Below, piece after piece: positions 22,489 through 33,080 of a DNA stretch of 64,000 nt. Each line of letters begins with the position of its first letter. The stretch's first letter is position 1. The notes beneath the pieces were generated by a model. The model did not search any database. It worked only from the letters and a program-made list of their open reading frames with translations, and was not told where the DNA came from. Origin of the DNA: Phytophthora colocasiae (lineage: Eukaryota > Oomycota > Peronosporomycetes > Peronosporales > Peronosporaceae); the NCBI GenBank assembly GCA_018806915.1, contig JAGKQI010000105.1:1426001-1490000 (forward strand), written 5' to 3'. A program made the translations under genes and the position numbers.

Positions 22489-23178
22489 CTAGTGCTTGGA
22501 TTTCTCAACCTCCTCCACTTCCAGAGCTTTCGGCACGTTCGAATGACTGACGTAGGACAGATAAGCGTTCCATAACAGCCCAACCACATTGGAAAATAAA
22601 ACCTGCATAGACCCCGGTACGAAACGGAAGTTAAGGATCTGTGCAGGTACCCAGACGCTCCAATTGGCTTTCGTGACAGGCCACCACTCAGCACGTAGTT
22701 TTTCCGGGATTTGCTCTCCATTTCCCTCAAGCGTTAGCACCGACGACAAGAACACAGGTAGGAACATGGGAGCGAAGCCCAACTGGTCCAGTGCCAGTCG
22801 TTTGGCAACTGCAGCAGCCGAAACTCCAGGCAGCCTCGAGCCTAGGAATCCGTACCAGACATGGAGCACAGGCGAGATCAAGAACCCACCAAGGAACGTG
22901 AAAATGGCAGTGCGTTTGACATCGAACTTAGTGTTGTCTTCTTCAGCTTCCAGTACAAGTTGGCACCCCACGTCGCCCAGCCCCGCAATTGCACCTCCCG
23001 TCAGGATCTTGGTCGTTAGAGGATGAGTCTCCAATAACGAAGTGTACGCGCTCCACACACGACGGAAACCTGACGTCTTCTGCGACGAAGAAGACGAAAA
23101 AGATGCAACGCCACGCTGCAAGTACAAGCTGGAGCGGGAGGCCACAGGCCGAGAACGAGAGCGCAGCACAGACAGCAT
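22489..23178 (-). CDS. Mpv17/PMP22 family membrane protein
   Basis: The 229-residue product matches the Mpv17/PMP22/Sym1 family, small proteins with four membrane helices in the inner mitochondrial or peroxisomal membrane. The N-terminal 35 residues are rich in Arg and Ser with no acidic residue, as in a mitochondrial targeting peptide. The family's C-terminal signature is clear: WWPVTKANWSVWVPAQ, then NFRFVP and a final WNAYLSYVSH. The mid-part THPLTTKILTGG and GDVGCQLV also fit. Members act as channels or in mitochondrial nucleotide and stress homeostasis; the exact substrate is not settled in the family. No intron is needed. MED7 lies divergent, with 138 bp between starts. Confidence 0.88.
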   Translation of the reverse strand: MLSVLRSRSRPVASRSSLYLQRGVASFSSSSSQKTSGFRRVWSAYTSLLETHPLTTKILTGGAIAGLGDVGCQLVLEAEEDNTKFDVKRTAIFTFLGGFLISPVLHVWYGFLGSRLPGVSAAAVAKRLALDQLGFAPMFLPVFLSSVLTLEGNGEQIPEKLRAEWWPVTKANWSVWVPAQILNFRFVPGSMQVLFSNVVGLLWNAYLSYVSHSNVPKALEVEEVEKSKH

Positions 23179-23315
23179 TGAGATGCGCAGGGAGAATCAA
23201 TAAGTCTTGTGAAAGCCGATGGATACATATATATCAGTACGTTATTAACCGAATTCAGTATATGGAATACAACTTCATTAAGTGCGATATTTTATCAATA
23301 CGTTTCCATTTTACA

Positions 23316-24231
23316 ATGAGTGCGGAACAGGAGCAGGAGGAGGCCCCAGAGATCGTCTCGGAGTTCCCAGCGCCGCCCAAGTTCTTCGCTTTGTATGCGG
23401 ATGGAGTGGAGAGTGGCCCGGCGCCTCCCGAGCCGATGGAGCCCACGTATCACATGTTCGGCTCTCCCTACAGCACGCAGGACGTTGTGCCGGATCTGCT
23501 GCCCCAGCCAGAAAAGAAATTATACGCCCAGGGGGAAGACAGCGACGTTCCGGTGGACTACAAGGCTCAGATGAAGAAGTATACTATATAATTATGTTAT
23601 TATATACAATACAGTGACATCTAATGTGTTTTGTGTTGCAGGATTAACCGATCTCTGCTTGCCAACTTCGTGGAACTCGTAGATGTCCTCATCAAGAAGC
23701 CGGCTATGTTTAACGAGAAGCTGGACGACGTGGAATTGCTGTTCCTCAACATGCACAACCTAATTAACGCCTTCCGTCCGCACCAGGCACGGGAGACGGT
23801 CATTCAAATGCTCAAGACACAGGTACAAGAGCGACGGGATGCTGCCAGGGACATTCGGCGCACCATTGACGAGTCCAGACAAGCAGTCGAGCGTGTGCAT
23901 GGAGAGCTGCACGAGTTCAATGACGACGCGGCAGCTGCTGAGGGAGCTTCGTCTACAGGAACGGACGAGGATGTCAAGATGGAGAACGCCGACGGGTCTG
24001 TAGCTGCTGGAAATGGAGGAGACCAGATCAGCGCGACCGCTGCTGCTAATGCAACAGCACTTACACCTGCGCAGCAAGAACAAACAGAGGTTGGTGATGA
24101 GTTGGCATGTGTGAGCTCGTTGTTTGTTAACTAAGTGGTGGACGTATTGTTGTTGATATTTACAGAAGGCTAAGGAGGCACGGCAAATGCAGGAGCAGTT
24201 CTTCTCGGCGCTGGAAACTGCGATGAACTAG
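23316..24231 (+). CDS. MED7: Mediator complex subunit 7
   Basis: MED7 belongs to the middle module of Mediator, which links gene-specific regulators to RNA polymerase II. Three exons are supported: 23316-23578, 23642-24089 and 24166-24231. Introns are 23579-23641 (GTATAC...TTGCAG) and 24090-24165 (GTTGGT...TTACAG, with TTAACTAAG before the acceptor), and the product is 258 aa. The family signature is strong: PPKFFALY and later PPEPMEPTYHMFG at the N-terminus, then INRSLLANFVELVDVLIKKP and LLFLNMHNLINAFRPHQARE. After this the protein is helical with Ala/Asp-rich spacers. It is convergent with the FYVE-SYLF gene (185 bp between stops). Read without splicing, the first frame would stop just past the donor, so splicing is required. 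Confidence 0.9.
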
Positions 24232-24302
24232 CTGATAACGGGCAATAGGACCCAATGCAACACAAGAACTTCATCTCTCTCAACATTGCTAGCCGTGGTA
24301 AC

Positions 24303-24341
24303 TTCAAAGCTTGCATTCAAAGCTTGCATTCAAAGCTTGCC
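24303..24341. repeat. Three 13-bp direct repeats
   Basis: TTCAAAGCTTGCA occurs three times in tandem, the last copy ending in C, between the convergent MED7 and FYVE-SYLF genes. Each unit contains a HindIII-like AAGCTT palindrome. Function unknown. Confidence 0.8.
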
Positions 24342-24415
24342 AACTTGCAACGGTGCGATCGGATACCTCAAACCCCGGTCTCCACCTGTACTCGAGATTT
24401 TTCCACGCTTATAGC

Positions 24416-25901
24416 TTAACTGACATTAGTGAAGAGAGAACTGCCCGTGGGGGCGGACGTCGCAACAGGAGCAGGAGCTTCTGTAGAAGGAAGCGCCGCA
24501 GGCCCGGCACCTGCTGCCGCTGCGGCAGGCTGATATTGCTGAGCTGGATTCGATGAGCTGCGTGCAATGCGATTCGCACCATTTGCTGGGCTGGGCAACG
24601 GTACAACACAGCACAAATATTCAGAAATCCCTCAAATGCTTCTCTGCAGGATACAGTACTCACCTTTCCATTGCCGCACGAATAGCTTCATACAGCGGTG
24701 CAGCAGCCACAGGTGGTGGCTCTACCCCTCCCAGAAGCTCGGCGACTGGCACTGCCCTACCGTAGAACGAGCGGTTGATATCTGGCCTTGAGAGGATCAC
24801 TGAACCTTCAAGCGAGATGCCAGCGAAAAGTCCTTTTGAATGTGAGTACGAGTAGCACGGAGCGACATCCATAGAAGCGCTCGCCTCCAATGCTCCAGAA
24901 GCCACACGACCGACAGGTCCGGCTGAAATGCCTAGCTCTGCACCAAGATTCACTTGTCCGGACGCGCAGAAAGCCTCAACTGCACGCTGAGTGTTGAGAA
25001 TGATGACAAAGTCCGTGATTTCGCCCCCAATCTGCGGGCCCCAGCCCACTCCAGCAGTGCCAATAGCTGACGGTGCCGACCACCTCCCGTCAGGAAGTTT
25101 GGCGACAACGAGACCCGTCCCCATCCGTCCCGTGAATACGAAACCCATCTTAATCACAGTCAGAAACTACAAAGCCGAATTCAGTTAGCTACGGTAGTCA
25201 AGATGGGATTAAAGCTCAAACCAGACGTACAGCGATGCCCTTGGCGTGAGTGAGCAGTGGTAACGGAATGGACTGGTCCTTGACTACCCCTTGGAAGGTG
25301 AAGTTCTTGACGCTGTACGTAGCCTTACGGATCTCTTCTCTCAGTGTGAACGAATAGGGACTATTAAAGAACCTTTGTGGTCCGGACTCCTGCACATCCG
25401 TCTGCTGCACGGCGTGACTCATCGTCAATCCTGGAATAAAAAGCAGAGCAAGAACAGTCAGCACGCCAACGGACTCCACTTGTAGTTGCAGTTGACATAC
25501 GTAGCTCCTCCTGCTCCGGCTCGAGTCTTGCATGGCAGTCGTCACAAACGCGTTGCGGGTTGTGAGCATTGACAGCCAAGTACTTGCGCTCCGGATTAGT
25601 GAGGATCTGGTCCTCACGGATGAGACTGCGTTGAGGTGTGCACAACTCACAGAACACGTGACCGCAGTACCTGCAGGTTAGTGTACATGTACAATAGATC
25701 ATTAATCGTACTGCCAGCAATTTAGGACAATATACAAAAAAAGAGGTTTGAAGCGAACCGGCAGTGGTGTTTGCGTCGAACCCAGTCGAAAAGCAGTTGA
25801 CAGCCATAGCAAACGCTCACTTCGGCATCCGGAATCCAGCGCACAGTAGTGGGGAGTGCCACTGACTGGTTTGGCTGCTGGCTTTGGCTCTGGTGCATCA
25901 T
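24416..25901 (-). CDS. FYVE zinc finger - SYLF domain protein
   Basis: Five exons can be joined in frame: 25901-25759, 25670-25501, 25430-25231, 25166-24664 and 24590-24416. They give 396 residues, and an in-frame stop upstream fixes the start. The N-terminal half has a FYVE finger (CYGC, WVRRKHHCRYCG, FCELC, CDDC), which in this family binds phosphatidylinositol 3-phosphate on endosomes. The second half is a SYLF (Ysc84/SH3YL1-type) domain: PLPLLTHAKGIAFLTVIKMG, GRMGTGLVVAKLPDGRW, GVGWGPQIGGEITDFVIILN and the closing RPDINRSFYGR. SYLF domains bind phosphoinositides and actin. The protein is thus inferred to link endosomal membrane to actin. The C-terminal tail is Ala/Pro/Gln-rich. Every junction restores domain sequence, so the gene model is firm. 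Confidence 0.88.
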
Positions 25902-27204
25902 GGCGAGCGCGATCTTGAACGGTTCCTCTTGCTAATACGGCCGGACCTTTCTACTGTGATATCGATTTTGACAACTCCCTACTAGATTACGAATCATTAT
26001 TACGTCAACAATGATTGTAAATAATTTACCATAATTGTTAAAAATTGAGATGACGAAATGGAATTAAAATACCCCCATAATTGTTGACGTATCAATTATT
26101 GGAATTGCAGTGTCTGAGACATGACGATTAGTAAACTGTCTTTTGCTATACAAAATGATTACGCATCACCTCTTGCTTATGGTAAAAGTGAAGTGTGTTG
26201 GTATCCAATTATCCCGTTATTGGTGAGGTCTACGCAAGCAGACTCGCATACAGCATACAACATGCTGTTTGTGAGCCTGTTGGCTTCGCCCGGAACAGGC
26301 GAAGTAGATCTCAGATCAAAGTAAATGGCATATTTAGGCCGTTCACTGAGGCCTTGGCAGCGAGCTTGTAGCTCAGCACACTCTACATTGATTCTCCGTC
26401 CTCGCTCGACCTCTTCCCGGTGAACCTGGTCGCAAACCTATGGTTCCGAAGGCCGTTCTCGAGTTGGCGAAGCAGCTACTTATCGTGTGGTAGTCCGTCG
26501 ATTGCAAGATTGGATCAGCGCTCACTTCTTCACGCCCAGGGTGTTTGACCGTCGAGAGCAGCTTTGAACTTATTTTGAAGGACAACACCATGAAGGTGCA
26601 CGAGCGTGAATTTGCCAAACTTGGTTGAGCAGACTGCGCATAGAACGTCGGCATAGCACGCTGGTCTCTCTGTTTGTGAGCCTGTTGGGACTGACCTGCG
26701 TGCTGAAGGGCTGCAAGTGCTGGAAACGCTCGTGGAAGGTGCTATCTGGAACCTCGAGACAACGTACGTGCCAGTTCCAGTCCACCAAATCTACTCCACG
26801 GCTTTACAGCATGCCGCCGCTACGTATGACCCTCGCGGCCCTTAAGGATCCGTGGCATCTACTGTTGCTGCCAAGCAGCGGCCCGACTGGTTCTCTCCGA
26901 ATTGAACCGTGAGCTGGAGTAGCTGTTCTAGCTGGGTTGCCGCTACGAAGCTCCCACGTGCCACTTTTTTCAGAGGACTAGCAGAGGCAGAAGTGAGAGA
27001 GGCATGGATGGCTTCGCGTTTGAGACGCATACGGGGGGGGGCCAGGGGGGCAAACATTGGTCGTGTTATATTGTCTTCTCGATGAGCGGATAACTATAGC
27101 TGACGATAACTAAACTACTAATACAAAGCTATTTGAAAACCGGCCTTATCCAGGGAGACGCAGACGAAGACCACTACTCGAAAAAGCCCCCGACAGTGTA
27201 TGAC
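25902..27204. other. Gene-poor, partly AT-rich stretch
   Basis: About 1.3 kb without a supportable gene. 25970-26110 is AT-rich, with CAATTATT/AATTGTTGACGT-like motifs in both orientations. 26380-26920 has a few short frames in several registers that could be decayed coding sequence, but nothing recognisable. A G-rich run (GGGGGGGGGCCAGGGGGG) lies at about 27032-27049. Confidence 0.4.
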
Positions 27205-27207
27205 TCA

Positions 27208-28063
27208 GGGCCTGTTCTGCAGACACGTATTATGGCTGATCGGGCCTCTTTCAGATGGTATTATTGGTTTGGCTGATTTTCCGATAATCTGTCGTGTTCT
27301 GCATGCACCAGACATCTAAATACATGCCCTCATTTGGATTATCTCACCAGCCCGAATTCCGGCGTATAGATGATCAGCCAAACTGGTTGTCAGTGGTCAC
27401 CTTTAAAAGCAAATTCATTGATGGGTCATTGATGGGGAATGGTTTTGGACCTAGCTAGATAACTACCTCACCGTGGCGCTCCGCCAACTCCATCAAGTAG
27501 TCTCGCCACATGTCTTCCGCGATTTTGTCTCGCGAGCCCAAGTGCACCAGCTCACGCGAGCTGACACTGCCATCAAAAAGTTTATTAGCCAGTTTGGCTC
27601 TGTGCTTGATACCGAAGACCGGGTGCACTTCTGTCGGGTGCTAGCAACCAGGGAAGAAGTTGCCACCGTGTTTTGCGGATTGGATGATGAAGGCCGAGCC
27701 TTCCTGGTTCGAGAGTACTTCACTGAAGAAGACGAGGATATGCCATCCGAAGTAAATGCCCCTGACTCGTGAGAGCTGTCGTTGAAGATGTACACCATCT
27801 TTACAAGTCCATGGCCTGAGGCATCTTGGCAAGCACAGCGTAACGCTTTTGTTGTCTGGTAGCCAACTTCATAATTGAATATACTGCTTTGATTTTATGT
27901 GATGCGCACTATAACACCTGGCAGTGCGCTTTAGATTACAGCTGATCGTCCGCTAGACGTGTTCTGCAGCAGAAACAGATTATGCAAAAATCAGCCAAAC
28001 GGTTCTGCTTGTGATTATTTTGCCATCAGCCTTATTGATAAGGCTGATCTGCAGAACAGGCCC
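27208..28063. mobile_element. Small TIR DNA transposon (non-autonomous)
   Basis: Perfect 16-bp inverted ends GGGCCTGTTCTGCAGA occur at 27208-27223 and 28048-28063, directly flanked by TCA on both sides (27205-27207 and 28064-28066). A second perfect inverted pair, GTTTGGCTGATTTT, lies inside the ends at 27267-27280 and 27987-28000. The 856-bp length, 3-bp duplication and GGGCCTGTT end resemble PIF/Harbinger-type elements, though TCA is not the usual TWA target. There is no transposase, so the element is non-autonomous. It carries a 99-codon open frame. Confidence 0.75.
27473..27772 (+). CDS. Open frame inside the TIR element
   Basis: This 99-codon frame has a balanced, protein-like composition (VHQLTRADTAIKKFI, HFCRVLATREEVATVFCGL) and ends in an acidic tail (YFTEEDEDMPSE). 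The first codon is GTG, so a start would have to come from an upstream exon. I do not recognise the sequence. It may be a host-gene fragment captured by the transposon, or an exon of an unrecognised element gene. Confidence 0.35.
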   Translation: MALRQLHQVVSPHVFRDFVSRAQVHQLTRADTAIKKFISQFGSVLDTEDRVHFCRVLATREEVATVFCGLDDEGRAFLVREYFTEEDEDMPSEVNAPDS

Positions 28064-28190
28064 TCAATACAATAAGATAAAATCGAGGAGTTCACTGGCA
28101 ACTGCTATCAGCTTTTCATGACCACCTTCAGACAGTTCCAGCAGAAAGAGTAGACTTGATACCGTACTTGGTAGTAACTACACCAGTCGT

Positions 28191-29096
28191 CTAGTCCCGC
28201 CTGTTGTCAGAGGAGACGAAGCCTCTGTTACTACTGGACGGTGACGATGGACTAATCGTAGTGGTCGAGAACTTGCCAAGCCCAATCAAAAGCTGCGCTG
28301 AATGGTGGTCTGGGTGGTCGTGACCACGGTGCGAGTGATCCCGATCAAGGTGCATGAGCTTATTTACTGCTAAAGCATTGGCATAAATGTGATACCACAC
28401 TTGAATTAGCTCCAACACCCATAAAATCCAAGCAACGTAAGGACTGTGGGCACTTACCGGTCTCTTCCGTGCTGTTGTCAGCGGGTGCAACACTGCTGCG
28501 TGGTCGCTTGCGTCCATTTCCTTCATGCAGGTTGCGCGAGCGCTGCTCGGAATCTTCACCGACTGCGTTAAACACTTGTTCCGTGACGTAGCATCGCTAT
28601 AAGCAGCACTTACCGTGTCTAGCTCCTTCCTCCTTGATAATCTGCAGCAGCGGGTCCTTATTACTCTTCGAACTGGGTCCTCCATTGGCTATAACTTTCA
28701 AAGTAGTGCCTCCTCCTTCTCCGCTGTGGTCCTGTATTTCCGGCGCCGAAGGTGGCTGTGGACTCCGCTGCAGTTCTTCTCCTGTGTCCTGGTACGCTGT
28801 GCTCAACAACGCCACCACAAATTTATTGTGCAAGTCTGTAGCAGCAAATAACTGCTGCATTTAGTCACAAACCACCAGCAAATTAAGTAGTAATCAACCG
28901 TACGTTTGTCCGGTCCAAGGAGCTCCTCGGCCAGTGCGTGGAATTCCTCCAGCGAGAGTTTAGCAGCCAGATAGAGCTGAAACGATCCCCAGTAGCGCTT
29001 CCATGCGTCTCGGTGGCGACGCTGCAGGCGGTGGAACAGCTGCAGCTTAAGCTTCTGCAGATTGGACAGCGGTGTCGACTCGGAGCGCTCGGACAT
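28191..29096 (-). CDS. TADA1/Ada1-like SAGA subunit
   Basis: Four exons join in frame: 29096-28904, 28835-28614, 28562-28458 and 28399-28191, giving 242 residues. The N-terminal part reads RHRDAWKRYWGSFQLYLAAKLSLEEFHALAEELLG in two pieces, and then KHLHNKFVVALL across the first junction. This is the pattern of the Ada1/TADA1 (SAGA-Tad1) family: a helix with W.....L...L.GK.S..EF, then HNHNxLLxAI-like residues. SAGA is a histone acetylation and deubiquitination co-activator; Ada1 is a core structural subunit. The middle is Ser/Pro-rich with a basic GRKRPRSS motif, likely nuclear. Donors GTACGG, GTAAGT and GTAAGT and the acceptors are visible. The last exon is His-rich and its reading is least certain. 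Confidence 0.6.
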
Positions 29097-29243
29097 GTTG
29101 GCAGATATCCACTGTCGGCTTCCGCTGTCAATTAGAAACGCGCTGTTCTACGGTTACGCCACACCATCAGAACACATATTTGGTGTGACAATGGTGTGGC
29201 ACAACTAAGTGTTCAAGGAGTGTTGGTCTTACTTGCACCGCTC

Positions 29244-30451
29244 ATGGATGCAGCGGAGGTTGAGGCGCGTTTGCGTGCCTACTACGCCAAGCACAACCCT
29301 GGCAACGACCAGAACATGTACGTACGGTATAAACGTACCTGATGGTGCATTTCTTGTCTCTGGAAGCTCTGTATGTCCTTCGTTTTGTTCATTCCAAAGT
29401 TGACCAATGTTTGGTGTTTCCGCAGCGGTGAAATTGTACGGAAATTCGCTGGTCGAGAGCGCCAATTGTGTGCAAAACTGTCCAAGAAATATGGCGAAGC
29501 ACCAGATCTCGTTTCAGAGGATGATGCACATGCTCAGAAGGGTGAAATGAAGGCAAAATGCTATTCCAACGTCACGTACGACAGGCATTTCAAGGCGTAC
29601 GAGCTGGTAAAGTCCACAAGCAGCCCAATGGACTTACGCTCATCGAATTTCGATGCTCTAAAGGCCCTTCGAGCACCTATTAAACAGTTGAAGCTTCCTG
29701 TGGCGACCTATCCACTGGATAATATCCAAAAATGCCGGCATTTAGTACGTCAAATGCTGAAGCTGTCATCTGGATAATAGAGACTAATTATTTGTGCTTG
29801 TTGCTTTGATAGCTGCCAGAAGCTGACGCAAACCGACAAACACTTGTGACGAGGCCTAAGAAAGCTGTTCTGTCTGCTGAGCCCAAGGCGGCTACGAAGA
29901 AGACAACGACTCCAGCTGCGCCATCACTTTTTGATCAACTGGCAGGTATTCACTACACTGAGATGTTCCTTTGCTTGCTGATCTGTAGGACTGCGTTCTC
30001 ACTCATTTTGGACTGGATAGATACGTACCTGGATGGACCTTTTCAAGTTCTTCGTCGCTGCTTCCTTGAGCGGATGCGTGTACTCGTCGTCATCCGTCGG
30101 ATCAACAGTGTTCGTGGTACATGCTCTGGATTTCTTAAGGCGTTTGACAAGCACATGAACTTGGTCCTGCTAGACGTCAACCAGCAGTTTATCTCGCTAA
30201 AAACTCATGAGAGACTGCTGCGAGAGGTGCGAGAGGGCAATCGTACTGCTAGTGATGCTGTGTTCTCTACAGCAGACAGTAGACGTAATCGCCGAGTATT
30301 TGCTGGTGCTGGAGGCGTCCAGCGTGAGCACGTGAAGCAGCTATTCATACGTGGGGATAACGTTGTGTCTGTAAGTGCTGTCACTAAACACACCACAGAA
30401 AATCGACCACCAGACACTAGACAAGTCAAGCAACACAATCCCAGATCCTAA
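29244..30451 (+). CDS. LSm11-like Sm-domain protein (U7 snRNP type)
   Basis: Exons 29244-29317, 29426-29744 and 29813-30451 join in frame, with donors GTACGT (both) and acceptors CCGCAG and TGATAG. Product about 343 aa. The Sm1 motif is clear in RVLVVIRRINSVRGTCSGFL followed by KAFDKHMNLVLLDV, and Sm2 in KQLFIRGDNVVSVS, separated by about 65 residues. A long Sm1-Sm2 insertion and an extended N-terminus distinguish LSm11, which in animals replaces SmD2 in the U7 snRNP for histone mRNA 3' end cleavage. The N-terminal part (RKFAGRERQLCAKLSKKYG) is helical and basic. The stretch 29946-30050 reads without stops but looks partly intron-like, so a further small intron there cannot be excluded. Confidence 0.65.
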
Positions 30452-30586
30452 CCTAAAAGGGTAAATGCAATGGATGGGGAACACGATTTTCTGAGGGTGA
30501 ATGTGTAGGATATTAGCGATGCCTTACCAGGACGTGACAAGGATAGCTCGAGGACGCCGAATCCAACGGGGTCAAATCTGTTGATC

Positions 30587-30949
30587 TTATAGGTCTTCCT
30601 GGTCGTCGTCTTCGTGAGCTTTCAGCATCTTGCGGTTGTACGCTACGGTTCCGAGCACGAGTGCAAGCAAGAAGATGAAAAACGCGTAGAACACGAAGAA
30701 CATCCAAAGCGCCGTGTTCGTGTCATCTGTCTGAAGTACCGAGCGAGTGCACAGCGCGAACAGAGCACCGAGCAGTGCGTAGACACCTATCAGGCACAAC
30801 GGGATGATGAGGAGATCTTGCCACGAGTTGCCGCAGCAGAGCACCCGGTACTCCTTCTTCTTGGATGCCTTGTGTGGCTTGACTTCAGTGACGTTGATAT
30901 CTTCGGTGAACACTGGGGTCTCCACTTGTGCGTACTCGGAGTCCGCCAT
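30587..30949 (-). CDS. Small two-helix membrane protein, 120 aa
   Basis: A complete frame of 120 residues. Two hydrophobic segments are evident: LLIIPLCLIGVYALLGALFA (about 46-65) and LWMFFVFYAFFIFLLALVLG (about 82-101). The N-terminal 40 residues are hydrophilic, ending in KASKKKEYRV, and a Cys pair (CCGNSW) lies just before the first helix. The C-terminus is acidic (HEDDDQEDL). There is no signal peptide. Not recognised; it would be a small integral membrane protein with both tails on the same side. It is convergent with the LSm11-like gene, with about 135 bp between stops. Confidence 0.6.
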   Translation of the reverse strand: MADSEYAQVETPVFTEDINVTEVKPHKASKKKEYRVLCCGNSWQDLLIIPLCLIGVYALLGALFALCTRSVLQTDDTNTALWMFFVFYAFFIFLLALVLGTVAYNRKMLKAHEDDDQEDL

Positions 30950-31309
30950 GACTTCTTCTTCAAAGTGACTATGGCGGTGCGTCTTGTCTTGTAATGGCTA
31001 TCGGTAGGCGGCGCTTCGGTGAAGAAGTGAAACCCCTTGAACCCAAGCTGCTTCCTCCCATTCTCGCATTTCCATCACCAAAAATACGGACCGGTGGCTT
31101 CCGTGGTTATCGTTTTCATCGTTCACTTGGAACTTTGAGTAAAACGAGTTGATGACCAAAGGCAAGCACGGCTTCTTCGGAAAGAGGTTTTCAGGTTGAA
31201 CAAAGTTTTGAAAGGCTAGTGAAGCCTCTGTAGCCCCTCCAAAGCAATACTGTTCCCGGATTAGTGAAAAAAAAACGGAAGGCTCATGGAGGGGGTGGTG
31301 GTGGTGGAG
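30950..31309. promoter_or_regulatory. Divergent intergenic region
   Basis: This 360-bp stretch lies between the small membrane-protein gene (minus) and the multi-exon gene starting at 31310 (plus). No promoter motif was identified with confidence. Confidence 0.3.
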
Positions 31310-32354
31310 ATGTCATCAGGGGCCTTGCACTACACTAAGTCTTTCAGCGATAGATTTGACATCCATCATCCGAAGAGTGAACGTCTCAACCTCGGAGCTC
31401 TCATTTTTGCATTGCAAAACTTCGCGGGTAAGCCATGATTTTTTTTCATTTTAGAACTTCGAGGGCTGAGGTGGTGTCATGCATTATGGTCCAGGCAGTA
31501 GCATCCAGGGGAAATGTCATAACGATGGATCACTTGCTGAAACACGGTTAGAGACAAACAGATCCGTCGAAATTGCCATGTATGCCACACCTCTTGAGAC
31601 TATGGTGCTGACAGCTACTCCCTCGAACAAACTGCTAGTGGTACGCTTTTCAAGCTCATGGATTATACTTGGTTCGATGCCCCTTACACCATGTATGCAA
31701 CAAGGTATTATTCACAACCCCGGAGCTAGATACTGAGGTGGCGAAGTACGTTTCCAGCCTTTTACAATTGTTTTTGAGGTTGCTCTCTCACAGTTGACAT
31801 TTCTTGTTTACCTCAGATGGATAGTTCGTCATTTGGCTTTCAAGTATGAAAGCTGTGATAGTACGGATCTAGAGCTCACGACCGCCCTCAACCAAGTGGT
31901 GAGTTTACGCTTGTGCTGTTAGGAACTTACGGATTGTGGATCTCACACAATCTCTGTGGTGTCTGTTGAGGTTAGCCTCGTCGATTCCGTCTAGCATTTT
32001 CCCAGTGTGTCGACGATGCAGTGGAGAGGGAGCTTATCCACTTCAGTGAGACCCTACTCATTCCACTTGTGGACGAATTTGAAGCTTGCCCAAGCAAACC
32101 GGATGGTGAGGAGTTCTTCCTCTTCTTCTACTTCTCTTCGTGCTTGGATGGTTCCACACCCAGTTATCGCGAAGAGAAGTGTGGTAACGCTGTCAGATCT
32201 GCTAACCCTACTGTATCGGATATCCTACAACACAGTGCAAAAACGTTTAGCATTCGCAATGTGGTGGCTATTGCACGAGCGATTATCACCTCATGTGAAA
32301 GTACCAAGAAGAAGAGGAAACGTTTCTGGTGGAGATCTCGGAATTCTATCGTGA
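31310..32354 (+). CDS. Multi-exon gene of unknown function
   Basis: A consistent in-frame model uses exons 31310-31427, 31495-31640, 31705-31745, 31817-31898, 32006-32105 and 32164-32354, with donors GTAAGC, GTACGC, GTACGT, GTGAGT and GTGAGG. The N-terminus is SSGALHYTKSFSDRFDIHH, followed by a strand-rich stretch (EIAMYATPLETMVLTATPSN then KLLVVLFTTPEL) and helices (EVAKWIVRHLAFKYES; SDLLTLLYRISYNTVQKRL). The alternation of a strand-rich part with an amphipathic helix could be a longin-like fold, but this is only an impression. The C-terminal end is uncertain, because three registers are open around 32300-32390 and the gene may go on. Not recognised. Confidence 0.45.
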
Positions 32355-33080
32355 ATCACTCTGAGCCGCACGAGTTTCGGCGTGTAATTGAGGTTCGTAC
32401 TCACGAACGGAAGGCGGAACTGATGGAACCCCACCGAGCAGTATCCGCTCACGGCATTGCAGAAGTTCTCTTCCCTTTTGTAGAGCTATCATCAAACTGG
32501 ACCACAAGCCCAAACAATACGGAGGACAAATCGAAATCGCAAAAGCTCAGCCAGATCATTTGGAAAAATATCCCTGGTATGTCCTTAGTAAATGGAAAAC
32601 GCCAAGGGACCAACATTATCACTTGGAGAAGTGGTCCGTGCTGTATATTCTACCCAACTACAGCAAGTTGTACAGACCCAGAGAGTAAGGTTCGCGAACG
32701 CCACGCCATCTCAACACTGTTTAGTGTGCTAGAGCCTCTCCTCAAAGCGAAGTCAATTGTATGATGGTTGAACTCATTCTGTTCGACACTTTCCACCTTG
32801 TTATTGCCAGCGTGTGTAGTTGACAAAGCCGAACCTTTCGACTCAATCGGGTATACATCTCGCCAAAATCCTTTTTGGCTGTGGCATTTAGAAGAATGGG
32901 ACAAAGTTACAACCAGATCATTTAGGACAGTATGCTTCTAAAGAGGAAAGTGACAAGAACCAGCATCTTCGCTTGGAGAAGCGGTCTGTGCTGTGCTCTA
33001 CATTGTACCCGATTGCAGCAAGTTGTACGGATCAAGAGAGTAAAGCTACGTTGCCTTCATGCACGGTCTCATTTGTTCAT
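32355..33080. repeat. Region with a diverged 140-bp direct duplication
   Basis: Two related segments, 32552-32690 and 32913-33044, both start CAGATCATTT, share GCTTGGAGAAG-like and GCAAGTTGTAC motifs and end in GAGAGTAA. They lie about 360 bp apart downstream of the preceding gene. No gene could be supported here. The copies may be decayed 3' exons or untranslated sequence. Confidence 0.5.

Noticed and set aside
25364..25807. Unspliced frame around the FYVE finger as an independent gene
   Set aside because: The FYVE motif is interrupted by intron-like sequence. Splicing at 25758 and 25671 restores CRYCGHVFC and links to the SYLF domain.
26373..27057. Several frames of 70-95 codons as a possible small gene
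   Set aside because: No consistent frame, splice model or motif; composition suggests decayed sequence.
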